Source: Kaistella yonginensis (lineage in GTDB: Bacteria > Bacteroidota > Bacteroidia > Flavobacteriales > Weeksellaceae). Taken from it: 64,000 bases of DNA. The notes below the pieces were generated by a model. The model ran no database searches. It saw nothing but the letters and a program-made list of their open reading frames with translations, and was not told the origin of the DNA. The stretch lies in assembly GCF_030409525.1 (NCBI RefSeq), contig NZ_JAUFQB010000060.1, positions 1-64,000 on the forward strand. Direction: 5' to 3'. The position numbers were made by a program, and so were the translations under genes. Positions 44,639 to 52,307 of this stretch are shown here, one piece after another. Positions within the stretch are counted from its first letter, which is position 1. Every line of letters starts with the position of its first letter.

Positions 44639-47032
44639 ATGAAACGAAGAATTAAACACGTTACGGTTCTCGGTTCAGGAATTATGGGTTCCGGTATCGC
44701 AGCACATTTTGCCAATATTGGTGTAGAAGTGCTTTTGCTGGATATCGTTCCTTTTGAATTGACTGAAGCGGAACAGAAAAAAGGGTTGTCCAAAGAAGAC
44801 AAAATCGTAAGGAACAGAATTGCAACAGAGAATTTTGCAAAACTGAAAAAAGCAAGTCCAGCACTTTTATACACCCCGAAATTTGCAGATAGAATTACCG
44901 TTGGAAACTTTGATGATGATTTAGAGAAAATCAAAAAAACAGATTGGATCATTGAGGTTGTCGTTGAAAGACTCGACATTAAAAAATCTGTTTATGAAAA
45001 GATCGAACAGCACAGAAAACCAGGAACTTTAGTTTCATCCAATACTTCTGGAATTCCTATTCACTTTTTAATTGAAGGAAGAAGCGATGATTTCAAAAAA
45101 TATTTTGCAGGAACGCATTTCTTTAATCCGGTAAGATATTTACCGCTTTTAGAGGTGATTCCTACGCCAGAAACTGATCCAGAAATTATTCAATTTTATA
45201 TGGATTATGGAGCGAAATTTTTGGGAAAAACTACGGTTTTAGCAAAAGATACTCCAGCATTTATCGCCAACAGAATTGGGGTATTCTCCATGATGAACTT
45301 GCTTCATGAAGTGAAAAGTTTAGGATTAAATGTTTCTGATATTGATAAGTTAACCGGTCCAGTGATCGGTCGTCCGAAATCTGCAACTTTTAGAACTGCA
45401 GATGTTGTTGGTTTAGATACTTTGGTAATGGTTGCGGATGGCGTAAGAAACAGTAAAATGGAAGCCAATGATTTCAATGATGTTTTCAAATTGCCAGATT
45501 ACGTTCAGAAAATGGTGGACAACAAATGGTTGGGTTCCAAAACTGAACAAGGTTTCTACAAAAAAATTAAAAACGCAGAAGGAAAATCTGAAATTCAAGG
45601 TTTGAATTTGGATACTTTGGAGTATGAACTTCAAGGTAAAACAGAATTCCCTACTCTAGCATTAACAAAAAATATCGATAAACCGATTGACCGTTTCAAG
45701 GTTTTGGTTGGTGGAAAAGATAAAGCCGGAGAACTATATAGAAAATCTCTCGGTGCATTATTCGCTTATGTTTCGCATAAAGTTCCAGAAATTTCTGATG
45801 AAGTTTACAAAATCGATGATGCGATGAGAGCAGGTTTCGGTTGGGAAAATGGACCTTTCGAAATTTGGGATGCCGTTGGTGTTCAAAAAGGAATTGACTT
45901 GGCAAAAGAATCCGGTTACGAAGTTTCGGATTGGGTGAAAAATGTAGAATCTTTTTATAAAGTAAACGAGGAAGGTCAAAGCATTTATTTCGATAAAAAT
46001 TCTGGAAACTACAACAATATTCCAGGTCAGGAAGCATTTATCATTCTTGATAATATTAGAAAAAACAAAACACTTTGGAGCAATTCCGGTTCTGCAATTC
46101 AGGATTTGGGAGGTGGAATTATCAATTTTGAAATCCGTTCCAAAATGAATTCTTTGGGTGGCGAAGTTTTAGATGGTCTGAATAGAGCCATCGACTTGGC
46201 CGAAAAAGATTACGACGGTTTGGTGATCGGAAATCAAGGTGCGAATTTCTCTGTTGGAGCAAATTTAGCCATGATCCTAATGATGGCGATCGACCAAGAT
46301 TGGGACGATTTGAATATGGCAATTGCCTATTTCCAAAAATCAATGATGCGGGTTCGTTATTCTTCAATCCCAGTAATTGTCGCTCCACACGGAATGACTT
46401 TAGGTGGTGGTTGCGAAATGACGATGCATGCAGATCGAGTTGTTGCAGCCGCAGAAACCTATATTGGATTGGTAGAAACTGGTGTTGGTGTAATTCCTGG
46501 AGGTGGTGGAACCAAAGAAATGGCGTTGAGAGTTTCTCGTGAATTCCACAAAGATGACGTAAAAAATAACCGATTGCGAGATATGTTTATGAACATCGCC
46601 ATGGGAAAAGTTGCCACTTCTGCGTATGAAGCGTACGATATGGGAATTTTGGAAGAGCATAAAGACATCGTGGTAGTGAATAAAAACCGCCAGATCAAAA
46701 CTGCAAAAATGTTGGCTTTAAGTTTAGCAGAACACGGTTACACACAACCTATCGAACAAGAAGTAAAAGTTTTGGGAAGAGACGCACTCGGAATGTTCTT
46801 GGTTGGAACCGATCAAATGCTCACCGGAAAATACATTTCTGAACATGATAAATTAATCGCAGACAAACTCGCAAACGTTTTGGTAGGTGGAAATTTATCC
46901 GAACCAACCGTTGTTACAGAACAATATTTATTGAATCTGGAAAGAGAAACTTTCTTGCAATTGTGCGGTGAGCGAAAAACTTTGGAGCGTATTCAACACA
47001 TGTTGACGAAAGGAAAACCACTTCGTAATTAG
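44639..47032 (+). CDS. fadN: 3-hydroxyacyl-CoA dehydrogenase / enoyl-CoA hydratase, FadN type
   Basis: Bifunctional beta-oxidation enzyme of 797 residues. The dehydrogenase half comes first, with the NAD-binding loop GSGIMGSGIAAH (12-23), and GTHFFNPVRYLPLLEVIPT. The hydratase half is C-terminal, with PHGMTLGGGCEMTMHADRVV and GLVETGVGVIPGGGG. This order is the reverse of E. coli FadB/FadJ and matches B. subtilis FadN in both order and length. It is coupled to marR (5 bp) and followed by a four-helix-bundle gene and fadA. A partial ATGCATGCA at 46424 is coding and not counted as an operator. Confidence 0.95.
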   Translation: MKRRIKHVTVLGSGIMGSGIAAHFANIGVEVLLLDIVPFELTEAEQKKGLSKEDKIVRNRIATENFAKLKKASPALLYTPKFADRITVGNFDDDLEKIKKTDWIIEVVVERLDIKKSVYEKIEQHRKPGTLVSSNTSGIPIHFLIEGRSDDFKKYFAGTHFFNPVRYLPLLEVIPTPETDPEIIQFYMDYGAKFLGKTTVLAKDTPAFIANRIGVFSMMNLLHEVKSLGLNVSDIDKLTGPVIGRPKSATFRTADVVGLDTLVMVADGVRNSKMEANDFNDVFKLPDYVQKMVDNKWLGSKTEQGFYKKIKNAEGKSEIQGLNLDTLEYELQGKTEFPTLALTKNIDKPIDRFKVLVGGKDKAGELYRKSLGALFAYVSHKVPEISDEVYKIDDAMRAGFGWENGPFEIWDAVGVQKGIDLAKESGYEVSDWVKNVESFYKVNEEGQSIYFDKNSGNYNNIPGQEAFIILDNIRKNKTLWSNSGSAIQDLGGGIINFEIRSKMNSLGGEVLDGLNRAIDLAEKDYDGLVIGNQGANFSVGANLAMILMMAIDQDWDDLNMAIAYFQKSMMRVRYSSIPVIVAPHGMTLGGGCEMTMHADRVVAAAETYIGLVETGVGVIPGGGGTKEMALRVSREFHKDDVKNNRLRDMFMNIAMGKVATSAYEAYDMGILEEHKDIVVVNKNRQIKTAKMLALSLAEHGYTQPIEQEVKVLGRDALGMFLVGTDQMLTGKYISEHDKLIADKLANVLVGGNLSEPTVVTEQYLLNLERETFLQLCGERKTLERIQHMLTKGKPLRN

Positions 47033-47093
47033 ACTTGAGACGAAGAGATATTAGACTAAGAGACAAAAAATCACATTATTAAAATCAACAATT

Positions 47094-47453
47094 ATGCATA
47101 ATATTAAAAAGTTAAAAATCTGGAACGATTCTATAGATTTATGTGTTGACGTTTACGAAGCATTAGCAAAGATGCCAAATGATGAAAGATATGGTTTGTC
47201 TTCACAGATAAAGAGATCGGCAGTTTCGATACCTTCAAATATTGCAGAAGGAGCAAGAAGAGATACCAATCCACAGTTTAATCAATTTCTTAATATCGCT
47301 TTTGGTTCCTCATACGAACTGCAAACTCAATTGATTATCTCGGAAAGATTGAAATTTATTTCCAAAGAAGCAAATGAACCAATCTTAAATAAATTGGATG
47401 AAATTCAAAAAATGATTTACATTTTTAAAGAAAATGTAAAGAAAAATAATTAA
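47094..47453 (+). CDS. Four-helix-bundle protein (S23/IVS family), first copy
   Basis: 119 residues of the four-helix-bundle family first known from intervening sequences in 23S rRNA genes. The signature stretch is RSAVSIPSNIAEGARR with FLNIAFGSSYELQTQL. Its function is unknown. It sits between fadN and fadA, 61 bp and 46 bp from them. Similar words flank it in opposite orientation (TTAGACTTGAGA at 47029-47040 and the complement of TTAGACATGAGA at 47472-47483), which suggests it was inserted as a cassette. Confidence 0.88.
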   Translation: MHNIKKLKIWNDSIDLCVDVYEALAKMPNDERYGLSSQIKRSAVSIPSNIAEGARRDTNPQFNQFLNIAFGSSYELQTQLIISERLKFISKEANEPILNKLDEIQKMIYIFKENVKKNN

Positions 47454-47499
47454 CAGGACAAGAGTCTCAAATCTCATGTCTAAAAATCTATAATCTATT

Positions 47500-48678
47500 A
47501 TGAAACAAGCATATATAATAAAAGGGTTCAGAACCGCCGTTGGTAAAGCACCAAAAGGTTCACTTCGATTTACTCGTCCTGACGTCATGGCAGCAACCGT
47601 AATTGAAAAATTAATGGAAACCGTTCCACAATTGGACAAAAACAGAATCGATGATTTAATCGTTGGAAACGCAATGCCAGAAGCAGAACAAGGCTTAAAT
47701 GTGGCACGTTTAATTTCTTTGATGGGATTAAACACCGACCAAGTTCCTGGAGTTACGGTGAACAGATATTGCGCATCTGGATCTGAAGCGATCGCAATTG
47801 CATCAGCAAAAATTCAAACAGGAATGGCAGACTGCATTATCGCAGGAGGAACAGAATCCATGTCCTACATTCCTATGGGAGGTTACAAACCAGTTCCAGA
47901 AAGCGATATGGCGAAATCCAATCCCGACTACTATTGGGGAATGGGTTATACTGCAGAAGAAGTAGCCAATCAGTTTAAGATTTCTCGCGAAGAGCAAGAT
48001 CAATTCGCTTTTGAATCACATCACAAAGCATTGAAAGCGAACGAATCTGGAACTTTTAAAAATCAAATTGTTCCAATTCCTGTAGAGTACAATTATTTGG
48101 ACGAAAACCAAAAAATGCAAACCAAGAAATACGATTTTTCTGTGGATGAAGGTCCAAGAGCAGGAACTTCCATTGAAGCATTAGCAAAATTACGTCCAGT
48201 CTTTGCAAATGGCGGATCTGTAACTGCAGGAAATTCCTCCCAGATGAGTGATGGCGCTGCTTTCGTAATCGTAATGAGCGAAGAAATGGTGAAAGAATTA
48301 GGATTGGAACCAGAAGCAAGATTGGTTGCTTATGCTGCTGCAGGTGTAGAACCGAGAATTATGGGAATGGGTCCACTCTACGCAGTTCCAAAAGCATTGA
48401 AGCAAGCCGGAATGAAATTAGAAGACATAGAACTCATCGAATTGAATGAAGCATTCGCTTCCCAATCTGTGGCTTTGAAAAAAGAATTACATCTAAATCC
48501 AGATATTTTAAACGTCAACGGTGGCGCGATTGCGCTCGGACATCCACTGGGTTGTACCGGCACAAAATTAACCGTTCAACTCCTGGACGAAATGCGAAAA
48601 CGCGGCAACAAATACGGAATGGTAACAATGTGCGTAGGAACGGGACAAGGAGCGGCTAGTATATTTGAACTACTCTAA
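47500..48678 (+). CDS. fadA: Acetyl-CoA acyltransferase (beta-ketothiolase)
   Basis: Last step of beta-oxidation: thiolytic cleavage of 3-ketoacyl-CoA. The 392 residues contain the nucleophile Cys91 in NRYCASGSEAIA, the catalytic His in GHPLGCTGTK, and the second Cys in CVGTGQGAAS. Its place after fadN and before fadE, with small inserted genes on both sides, matches the fadNAE order. The leader carries an AATCTATAATCTATT word also seen before fadE. Confidence 0.95.
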   Translation: MKQAYIIKGFRTAVGKAPKGSLRFTRPDVMAATVIEKLMETVPQLDKNRIDDLIVGNAMPEAEQGLNVARLISLMGLNTDQVPGVTVNRYCASGSEAIAIASAKIQTGMADCIIAGGTESMSYIPMGGYKPVPESDMAKSNPDYYWGMGYTAEEVANQFKISREEQDQFAFESHHKALKANESGTFKNQIVPIPVEYNYLDENQKMQTKKYDFSVDEGPRAGTSIEALAKLRPVFANGGSVTAGNSSQMSDGAAFVIVMSEEMVKELGLEPEARLVAYAAAGVEPRIMGMGPLYAVPKALKQAGMKLEDIELIELNEAFASQSVALKKELHLNPDILNVNGGAIALGHPLGCTGTKLTVQLLDEMRKRGNKYGMVTMCVGTGQGAASIFELL

Positions 48679-48679
48679 A

Positions 48680-48710
48680 ATTTTAGATTTTAAATTATAA
48701 ATTTTAGATG
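48680..48710 (+). repeat. 31-bp direct repeat, left copy
   Basis: It begins ATTTTAGATTTTAAATTATA and ends TTTAGATG, two bases after the fadA stop and just before the second four-helix-bundle gene. It agrees with the copy at 49092-49122 at 29 of 31 positions. Confidence 0.75.
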
Positions 48711-48712
48711 AT

Positions 48713-49069
48713 ATGAGTTACAAAGAAGACAATTTAATTCAGATTAAAACATTTGATTTTGCATTGAGTATTATTAAATTTTACATGGAATGCAAATCTC
48801 AGAATGAATATATTTTATCTAAACAAATTCTTCGAAGTGGAACTTCAATTGGAGCCAATGTAGAAGAAGCAATTGCAGCTCAGTCTAAAAGAGATTTTAT
48901 TTCAAAGCTTTCTATTGCTAATAAAGAAGCTAGAGAAACAAAATATTGGTTGAGGCTTTTCAGCTCTTCAAATTTGGTCCAAATTGACATAGAATCTTAT
49001 TTAAAGGAGATTGAAAGCATCATTAATATCTTAACTAAAATCATCAAGACATCATCTGAAAATTTATAA
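48713..49069 (+). CDS. Four-helix-bundle protein (S23/IVS family), second copy
   Basis: 118 residues, with the family pattern RSGTSIGANVEEAIAAQSKR and KLSIANKEARETKYWLRLF. It belongs to a different subfamily from the copy at 47094; the two are not recent duplicates. It lies between 31-bp near-identical direct repeats (48680-48710 and 49092-49122) inside the fad operon, between fadA and fadE. Function unknown. Its regular position at gene boundaries and its repeats suggest a passive or mobilised cassette. Confidence 0.88.
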   Translation: MSYKEDNLIQIKTFDFALSIIKFYMECKSQNEYILSKQILRSGTSIGANVEEAIAAQSKRDFISKLSIANKEARETKYWLRLFSSSNLVQIDIESYLKEIESIINILTKIIKTSSENL

Positions 49070-49091
49070 CAGCGAATCTTAAAGCACAATA

Positions 49092-49122
49092 ATTTTAGAT
49101 TTTAAATTGTAAACTTTAGATG
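49092..49122 (+). repeat. 31-bp direct repeat, right copy
   Basis: It matches 48680-48710 at 29 of 31 positions. The spacing, copy to copy, is 412 bp and encloses exactly the second four-helix-bundle gene. Further AT-rich words of the same type, in inverted orientation (AATCTATAATCTATAATCT), follow at about 49203-49223, directly before fadE. Confidence 0.75.
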
Positions 49123-49234
49123 TCAACCAATTTAGAAATAAAGAGCTATAAAAAATTAATTTATAACAACATCAAAAATTTACAAACGCGAATCTAATTT
49201 AAAATCTATAATCTATAATCTAAAATTTAAAATA

Positions 49235-51013
49235 ATGACCAATACACTAAAAGGCGGCGAATTCATCATCAAAGATATTCCTGCAGCAGAAATTTTCAGT
49301 CTTGAAGAACTGACCGAAGAGCAAAAAATGCTCCGTGAATCCATCCATGATTTTATGGAAAGAGAAGTGATTCCAAAGCGTGAGCGTTACGAAAGTAAAG
49401 ATTATGCCTTAACCGAAGCTACCATGCGTCAATTGGGCGAAATGGGAATTTTGGGAATCGCAGTTCCAGAAGCCTACGGCGGACTTGGAATGGGCTTCGT
49501 AAGCACCATGTTGGCCTGTGATATCGTTTCCGGTGGAAATGGTTCCCTGGCGACTGCATACGGCGCACATACCGGAATTGGTACGCTTCCAATTTTATTA
49601 TACGGAAGTGAAGAACTCAAACAAAAATACCTGCCTGCCTTAGCGACCGGTGAAAAATTCGGAGCCTACTGTTTGACAGAGCCTGATGCAGGTTCCGATG
49701 CGAACTCCGGAAAAACCAGAGCAGTACTTTCTGAAGATGGTAAATATTACATCATCAACGGACAGAAAATGTGGATTTCTAATGCAGGTTTTGCAGACAC
49801 TTTCACGCTTTTTGCAAGAATTGAAGACGATAAAAACATCACCGGTTTCGTGATCAACCGCTCTGAACTGGAAGATCCGGCAAGCATGACGATGGGTGAA
49901 GAAGAACACAAATTGGGAATTCGCTCCTCTTCTACCCGTCAGGTTTTCTTTAATGATATGAAGATTCCCGTTGAAAATTTGTTGGGCGAAAGAAACAACG
50001 GTTTCAAAATCGCTTTGAACGCTTTGAATGCTGGTCGTATTAAATTAGCCGCTGCAAACATTGATGGACAAAGAAGAATTACTTCGCTTGCCATCAACTA
50101 TGCGAACGAAAGAAAACAATTTGGCGTTTCTATTTCTACTTTTGGCGCAATTCGTAAGAAAATTGCAGAAATGACAACTGGAATTTTCGTGTCAGAATCA
50201 GGGTCTTACCGTGCTGCAAAAAATGTAGAAGATAAAGTAAATGAATTGGTTGCAGCAGGTTCTACGCACGAACAAGCAGAATTGAAAGCACTGGAAGAAT
50301 ATGCAGTAGAATGTTCTATATTAAAGGTTTACGTTTCCGATCTTACACAGCATATTGCAGATGAAGGAATCCAAATCTACGGTGGAATGGGATTCTCTGA
50401 AGATGCACCTATGGAAGCAGCGTGGCGAGACGCCAGAATTGGCAGAATCTACGAAGGAACCAACGAAATCAACCGACTTTTAGCCGTTGGAATGTTGATC
50501 AAGAAAACCATGAAAGGCGAACTTGATTTGTTGAAACCAGCCATGGCAATCGGAAAAGAACTGATGGGAATTCCTTCTTTTGAAGTTCCAGATTTTTCAG
50601 AATATATGTCTGAAGAAAAAGCCCTCCTTCATAACTTGAAGAAAGTATTCTTGATGGTTGCAGGAGCCGCACTTCAAAAATACATGATGGAAATTGAAAA
50701 ACAGCAGCATCTCCTTTTGAACGCTTCCGAAATTCTGAACCAAATTTACATGGCAGAATCTGCAATTTTACGTGCAGAAAAACATTTCTCCGCAGATTCT
50801 GTAGAAGCAGCAATGGCGCAACTCAACCTTTACAAAGCCGTGGAAGCAATTACCACAGCCGCAAAAGAAGGAATTGTATCCTTTGCAGAAGGCGACGAAC
50901 AACGCATGATGCTTTCTGGTTTACGCAGATTTACAAAATACACCAATATGCCAAATGTAGTGGCGCTGACTGAAAAAGTGGCGGCGCATTTTATGGAGAA
51001 AGGAGCGTACTAA
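49235..51013 (+). CDS. fadE: Acyl-CoA dehydrogenase, FadE type
   Basis: First step of beta-oxidation: FAD-dependent oxidation of acyl-CoA, passing electrons to ETF. The 592 residues match B. subtilis FadE in length and carry FAD/substrate motifs YCLTEPDAGSDANSG and KMWISNAGFAD, RKQFG, and the catalytic Glu in IGRIYEGTNEINR. A C-terminal extension of about 150 residues follows the core, as in this subfamily. The last gene of the marR-fadN-fadA-fadE operon. Its electron acceptor EtfBA is encoded 17 kb away under the same type of operator. Confidence 0.95.
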   Translation: MTNTLKGGEFIIKDIPAAEIFSLEELTEEQKMLRESIHDFMEREVIPKRERYESKDYALTEATMRQLGEMGILGIAVPEAYGGLGMGFVSTMLACDIVSGGNGSLATAYGAHTGIGTLPILLYGSEELKQKYLPALATGEKFGAYCLTEPDAGSDANSGKTRAVLSEDGKYYIINGQKMWISNAGFADTFTLFARIEDDKNITGFVINRSELEDPASMTMGEEEHKLGIRSSSTRQVFFNDMKIPVENLLGERNNGFKIALNALNAGRIKLAAANIDGQRRITSLAINYANERKQFGVSISTFGAIRKKIAEMTTGIFVSESGSYRAAKNVEDKVNELVAAGSTHEQAELKALEEYAVECSILKVYVSDLTQHIADEGIQIYGGMGFSEDAPMEAAWRDARIGRIYEGTNEINRLLAVGMLIKKTMKGELDLLKPAMAIGKELMGIPSFEVPDFSEYMSEEKALLHNLKKVFLMVAGAALQKYMMEIEKQQHLLLNASEILNQIYMAESAILRAEKHFSADSVEAAMAQLNLYKAVEAITTAAKEGIVSFAEGDEQRMMLSGLRRFTKYTNMPNVVALTEKVAAHFMEKGAY

Positions 51014-51015
51014 AA

Positions 51016-51064
51016 TCATTGCGAGGAAGTCATTAAGTTCGTCATTGCGAGGAACGAAGCAATC
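51016..51064. repeat. Dispersed repeat with two TCATTGCGAGGAA words
   Basis: TCATTGCGAGGAA occurs at 51016-51028 and 51042-51054, the second followed by CGAAGCAATC. This phrase is a common dispersed intergenic sequence in Bacteroidota as I recall. It lies directly after fadE. Confidence 0.6.
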
Positions 51065-51082
51065 TTTCTCTTTTAAATATTG

Positions 51083-51112
51083 AACGCCTCAAGAAATTGG
51101 GGCGTTTTTTTA
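51083..51112 (+). terminator. Terminator of the fad operon
   Basis: AACGCCTC pairs with GGGGCGTT around an 8-base loop, followed by seven or more T, 70 bp after fadE. Confidence 0.87.
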
Positions 51113-51168
51113 TACATGCCTGCAAGTCGGAAACTTTGCGACCCACTGCCGTGTGGTCACCCGCCACC

Positions 51169-51340
51169 CACCTCCCAAACGGCGATGACCACCTTACCCA
51201 AGCACCCTACCCACCTTAGGTAAGCACCCCCTACACCTTCATTTTTGAAAAAACCACCTTACCCAAGCACCCTAGCCTCCTTGTATAAGCACCCCACCCA
51301 CCTCAAAAAGGGCGATAACCTGCTTCAAGAGGTGGTTTTC
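51169..51340. repeat. Tandem array of about eight units, 21-22 bp period
   Basis: Units start at 51169, 51190, 51212, 51234, 51255, 51277, 51299 and 51320, all 21 or 22 bp apart (mean about 21.6). Most begin CACCT; the best-conserved share CACCTTnnnnAAGCACCC, in which CTT-n4-AAG is itself a small inverted repeat. Order is mirrored at the ends: the unit at 51169 (CACCTC...GGCGATGAC) is paired by the unit at 51299 (CACCTC...GGCGATAAC), and the 51190-51212 pair recurs at 51255-51277. C-rich on plus, G-rich on minus, unlike the surrounding AT-rich DNA. Period is about two helical turns and not a multiple of three. Confidence 0.75.
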
Positions 51341-51382
51341 TCATGATTTGACCAATTTTTTAAATTTTTTAGCATAAAAAAT

Positions 51383-51401
51383 GCCCCGCAAATTGCGGGG
51401 C
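51383..51401 (-). terminator. GC-rich hairpin 3' of the 160-residue protein gene
   Basis: GCCCCGCAA and TTGCGGGGC form a perfect 9-bp stem. On the minus strand it is followed by CATTTTTTATG, so it should terminate the gene at 51438-51920 before the tandem array. Confidence 0.8.
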
Positions 51402-51437
51402 CCCCTTAAAAATAATGATGTTTGGGAAAAACAATCA

Positions 51438-51920
51438 CTATCCATTTTCTGTTGGTCTATTTTTCTTTGCACGGGGCAAGAAGAATTGTTTCAGTTCGTC
51501 TCGTTTGGTTTCAAAACCAGGCTTGTGTGCCCCCGCTTTGTAGTTGCAATATGCGTAATCATCTAGTGCGGCTTGGTAATTATCATAATCGTGCAAGATT
51601 TTTGTATTTTTCAACAGCAAGGCAATTGCATCAATTCGGTAGGTGATGCCTTCATAAAAGCTGCGGCTGTCCTTATCTTTCTCAAATTCTTCCCAATCCA
51701 CATCCGGTGACGAAAGTTCTGGGCTATTATGTCTGTAGTCCCAATCTTTATTGATAAAGAGTTTGTGCTGTTCGTTTACACTGCCATACAATTGGCGCTC
51801 TTGCGGCGTAAGCGTGACCGATAAATCACTGAGTTCATTTTCCAAACTGCTTATTGCTGTTTGGATGGCGTTTTTTTTTGCCGCTGTGAGGTGAAAATTA
51901 TTTAAGTTGTTAATAGGCAT
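51438..51920 (-). CDS. Hypothetical protein, flavobacterial family
   Basis: 160 residues, soluble, acidic and aromatic-rich, mostly helical. Distinctive stretches are LTPQERQLYGSVNEQHKLF, LSSPDVDWEEFEKD and KILHDYDNYQAALDDYAY. I recall similar uncharacterised proteins in other Flavobacteriia, but no function. It has no signal peptide or membrane helix. It is isolated: a hairpin terminator and the 22-bp-period array lie on its 3' side and about 390 bp of gene-free DNA on its 5' side. Confidence 0.8.
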   Translation of the reverse strand: MPINNLNNFHLTAAKKNAIQTAISSLENELSDLSVTLTPQERQLYGSVNEQHKLFINKDWDYRHNSPELSSPDVDWEEFEKDKDSRSFYEGITYRIDAIALLLKNTKILHDYDNYQAALDDYAYCNYKAGAHKPGFETKRDELKQFFLPRAKKNRPTENG

Positions 51921-52307
51921 GGCACTCTGGTTTTAAAATTATTACGATAAAATTAATAACAAAAACGAAATAAAACAATCGTGAAAACACCCATTTTTCA
52001 GGGGACGGTCTTAAAAGAAACTCCTCGCTATAACCATGCGTTCCTTTCAATACGGATTGGTAGCATCTGATCATTAATTCGAGCCTCAAACAAGCCACAG
52101 CACTTTGGCAAAATTAATAAGCTAGCCTCCTGCGCAACGTCTCCGACTTTGAGCAACCACAATCTCACTCCTCATAATTATTATACTTCCGAAATTCACT
52201 TGTTTTCGTAGTATCTATAATTAGTGGATCTGCCAGTTCTATTTGTCGCAATCCTTCACCACCACTATCCAAAATTAATTGCCTAAGAATATTTAAATTC
52301 CTGCGCT
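51921..52307. other. Gene-free stretch between the 160-residue protein and the TonB pseudogene
   Basis: I see no convincing gene. A short open frame (51910-52098, minus) overlaps the real gene start and looks accidental. A word related to the hairpin motifs at 54804 and 54998 occurs at 52129-52154 (CTGCGCAACG and CTCCGACTTTGA). Confidence 0.5.

Noticed and set aside
46424-46432. A TGCATGCA word inside fadN as a fourth operator
   Set aside because: It is in coding sequence, and the outer bases do not match the palindrome (only ATGCATGCA). It reads through Met-His-Ala codons and is best explained by chance.
51169-51340. CRISPR array
   Set aside because: Units are contiguous at 21-22 bp with no unique spacers of 30 bp or more, and no cas gene is nearby.
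51910-52098. 62-residue minus-strand ORF
   Set aside because: It overlaps the start of the 160-residue gene, has no recognisable sequence and lies in repeat-bearing intergenic DNA.
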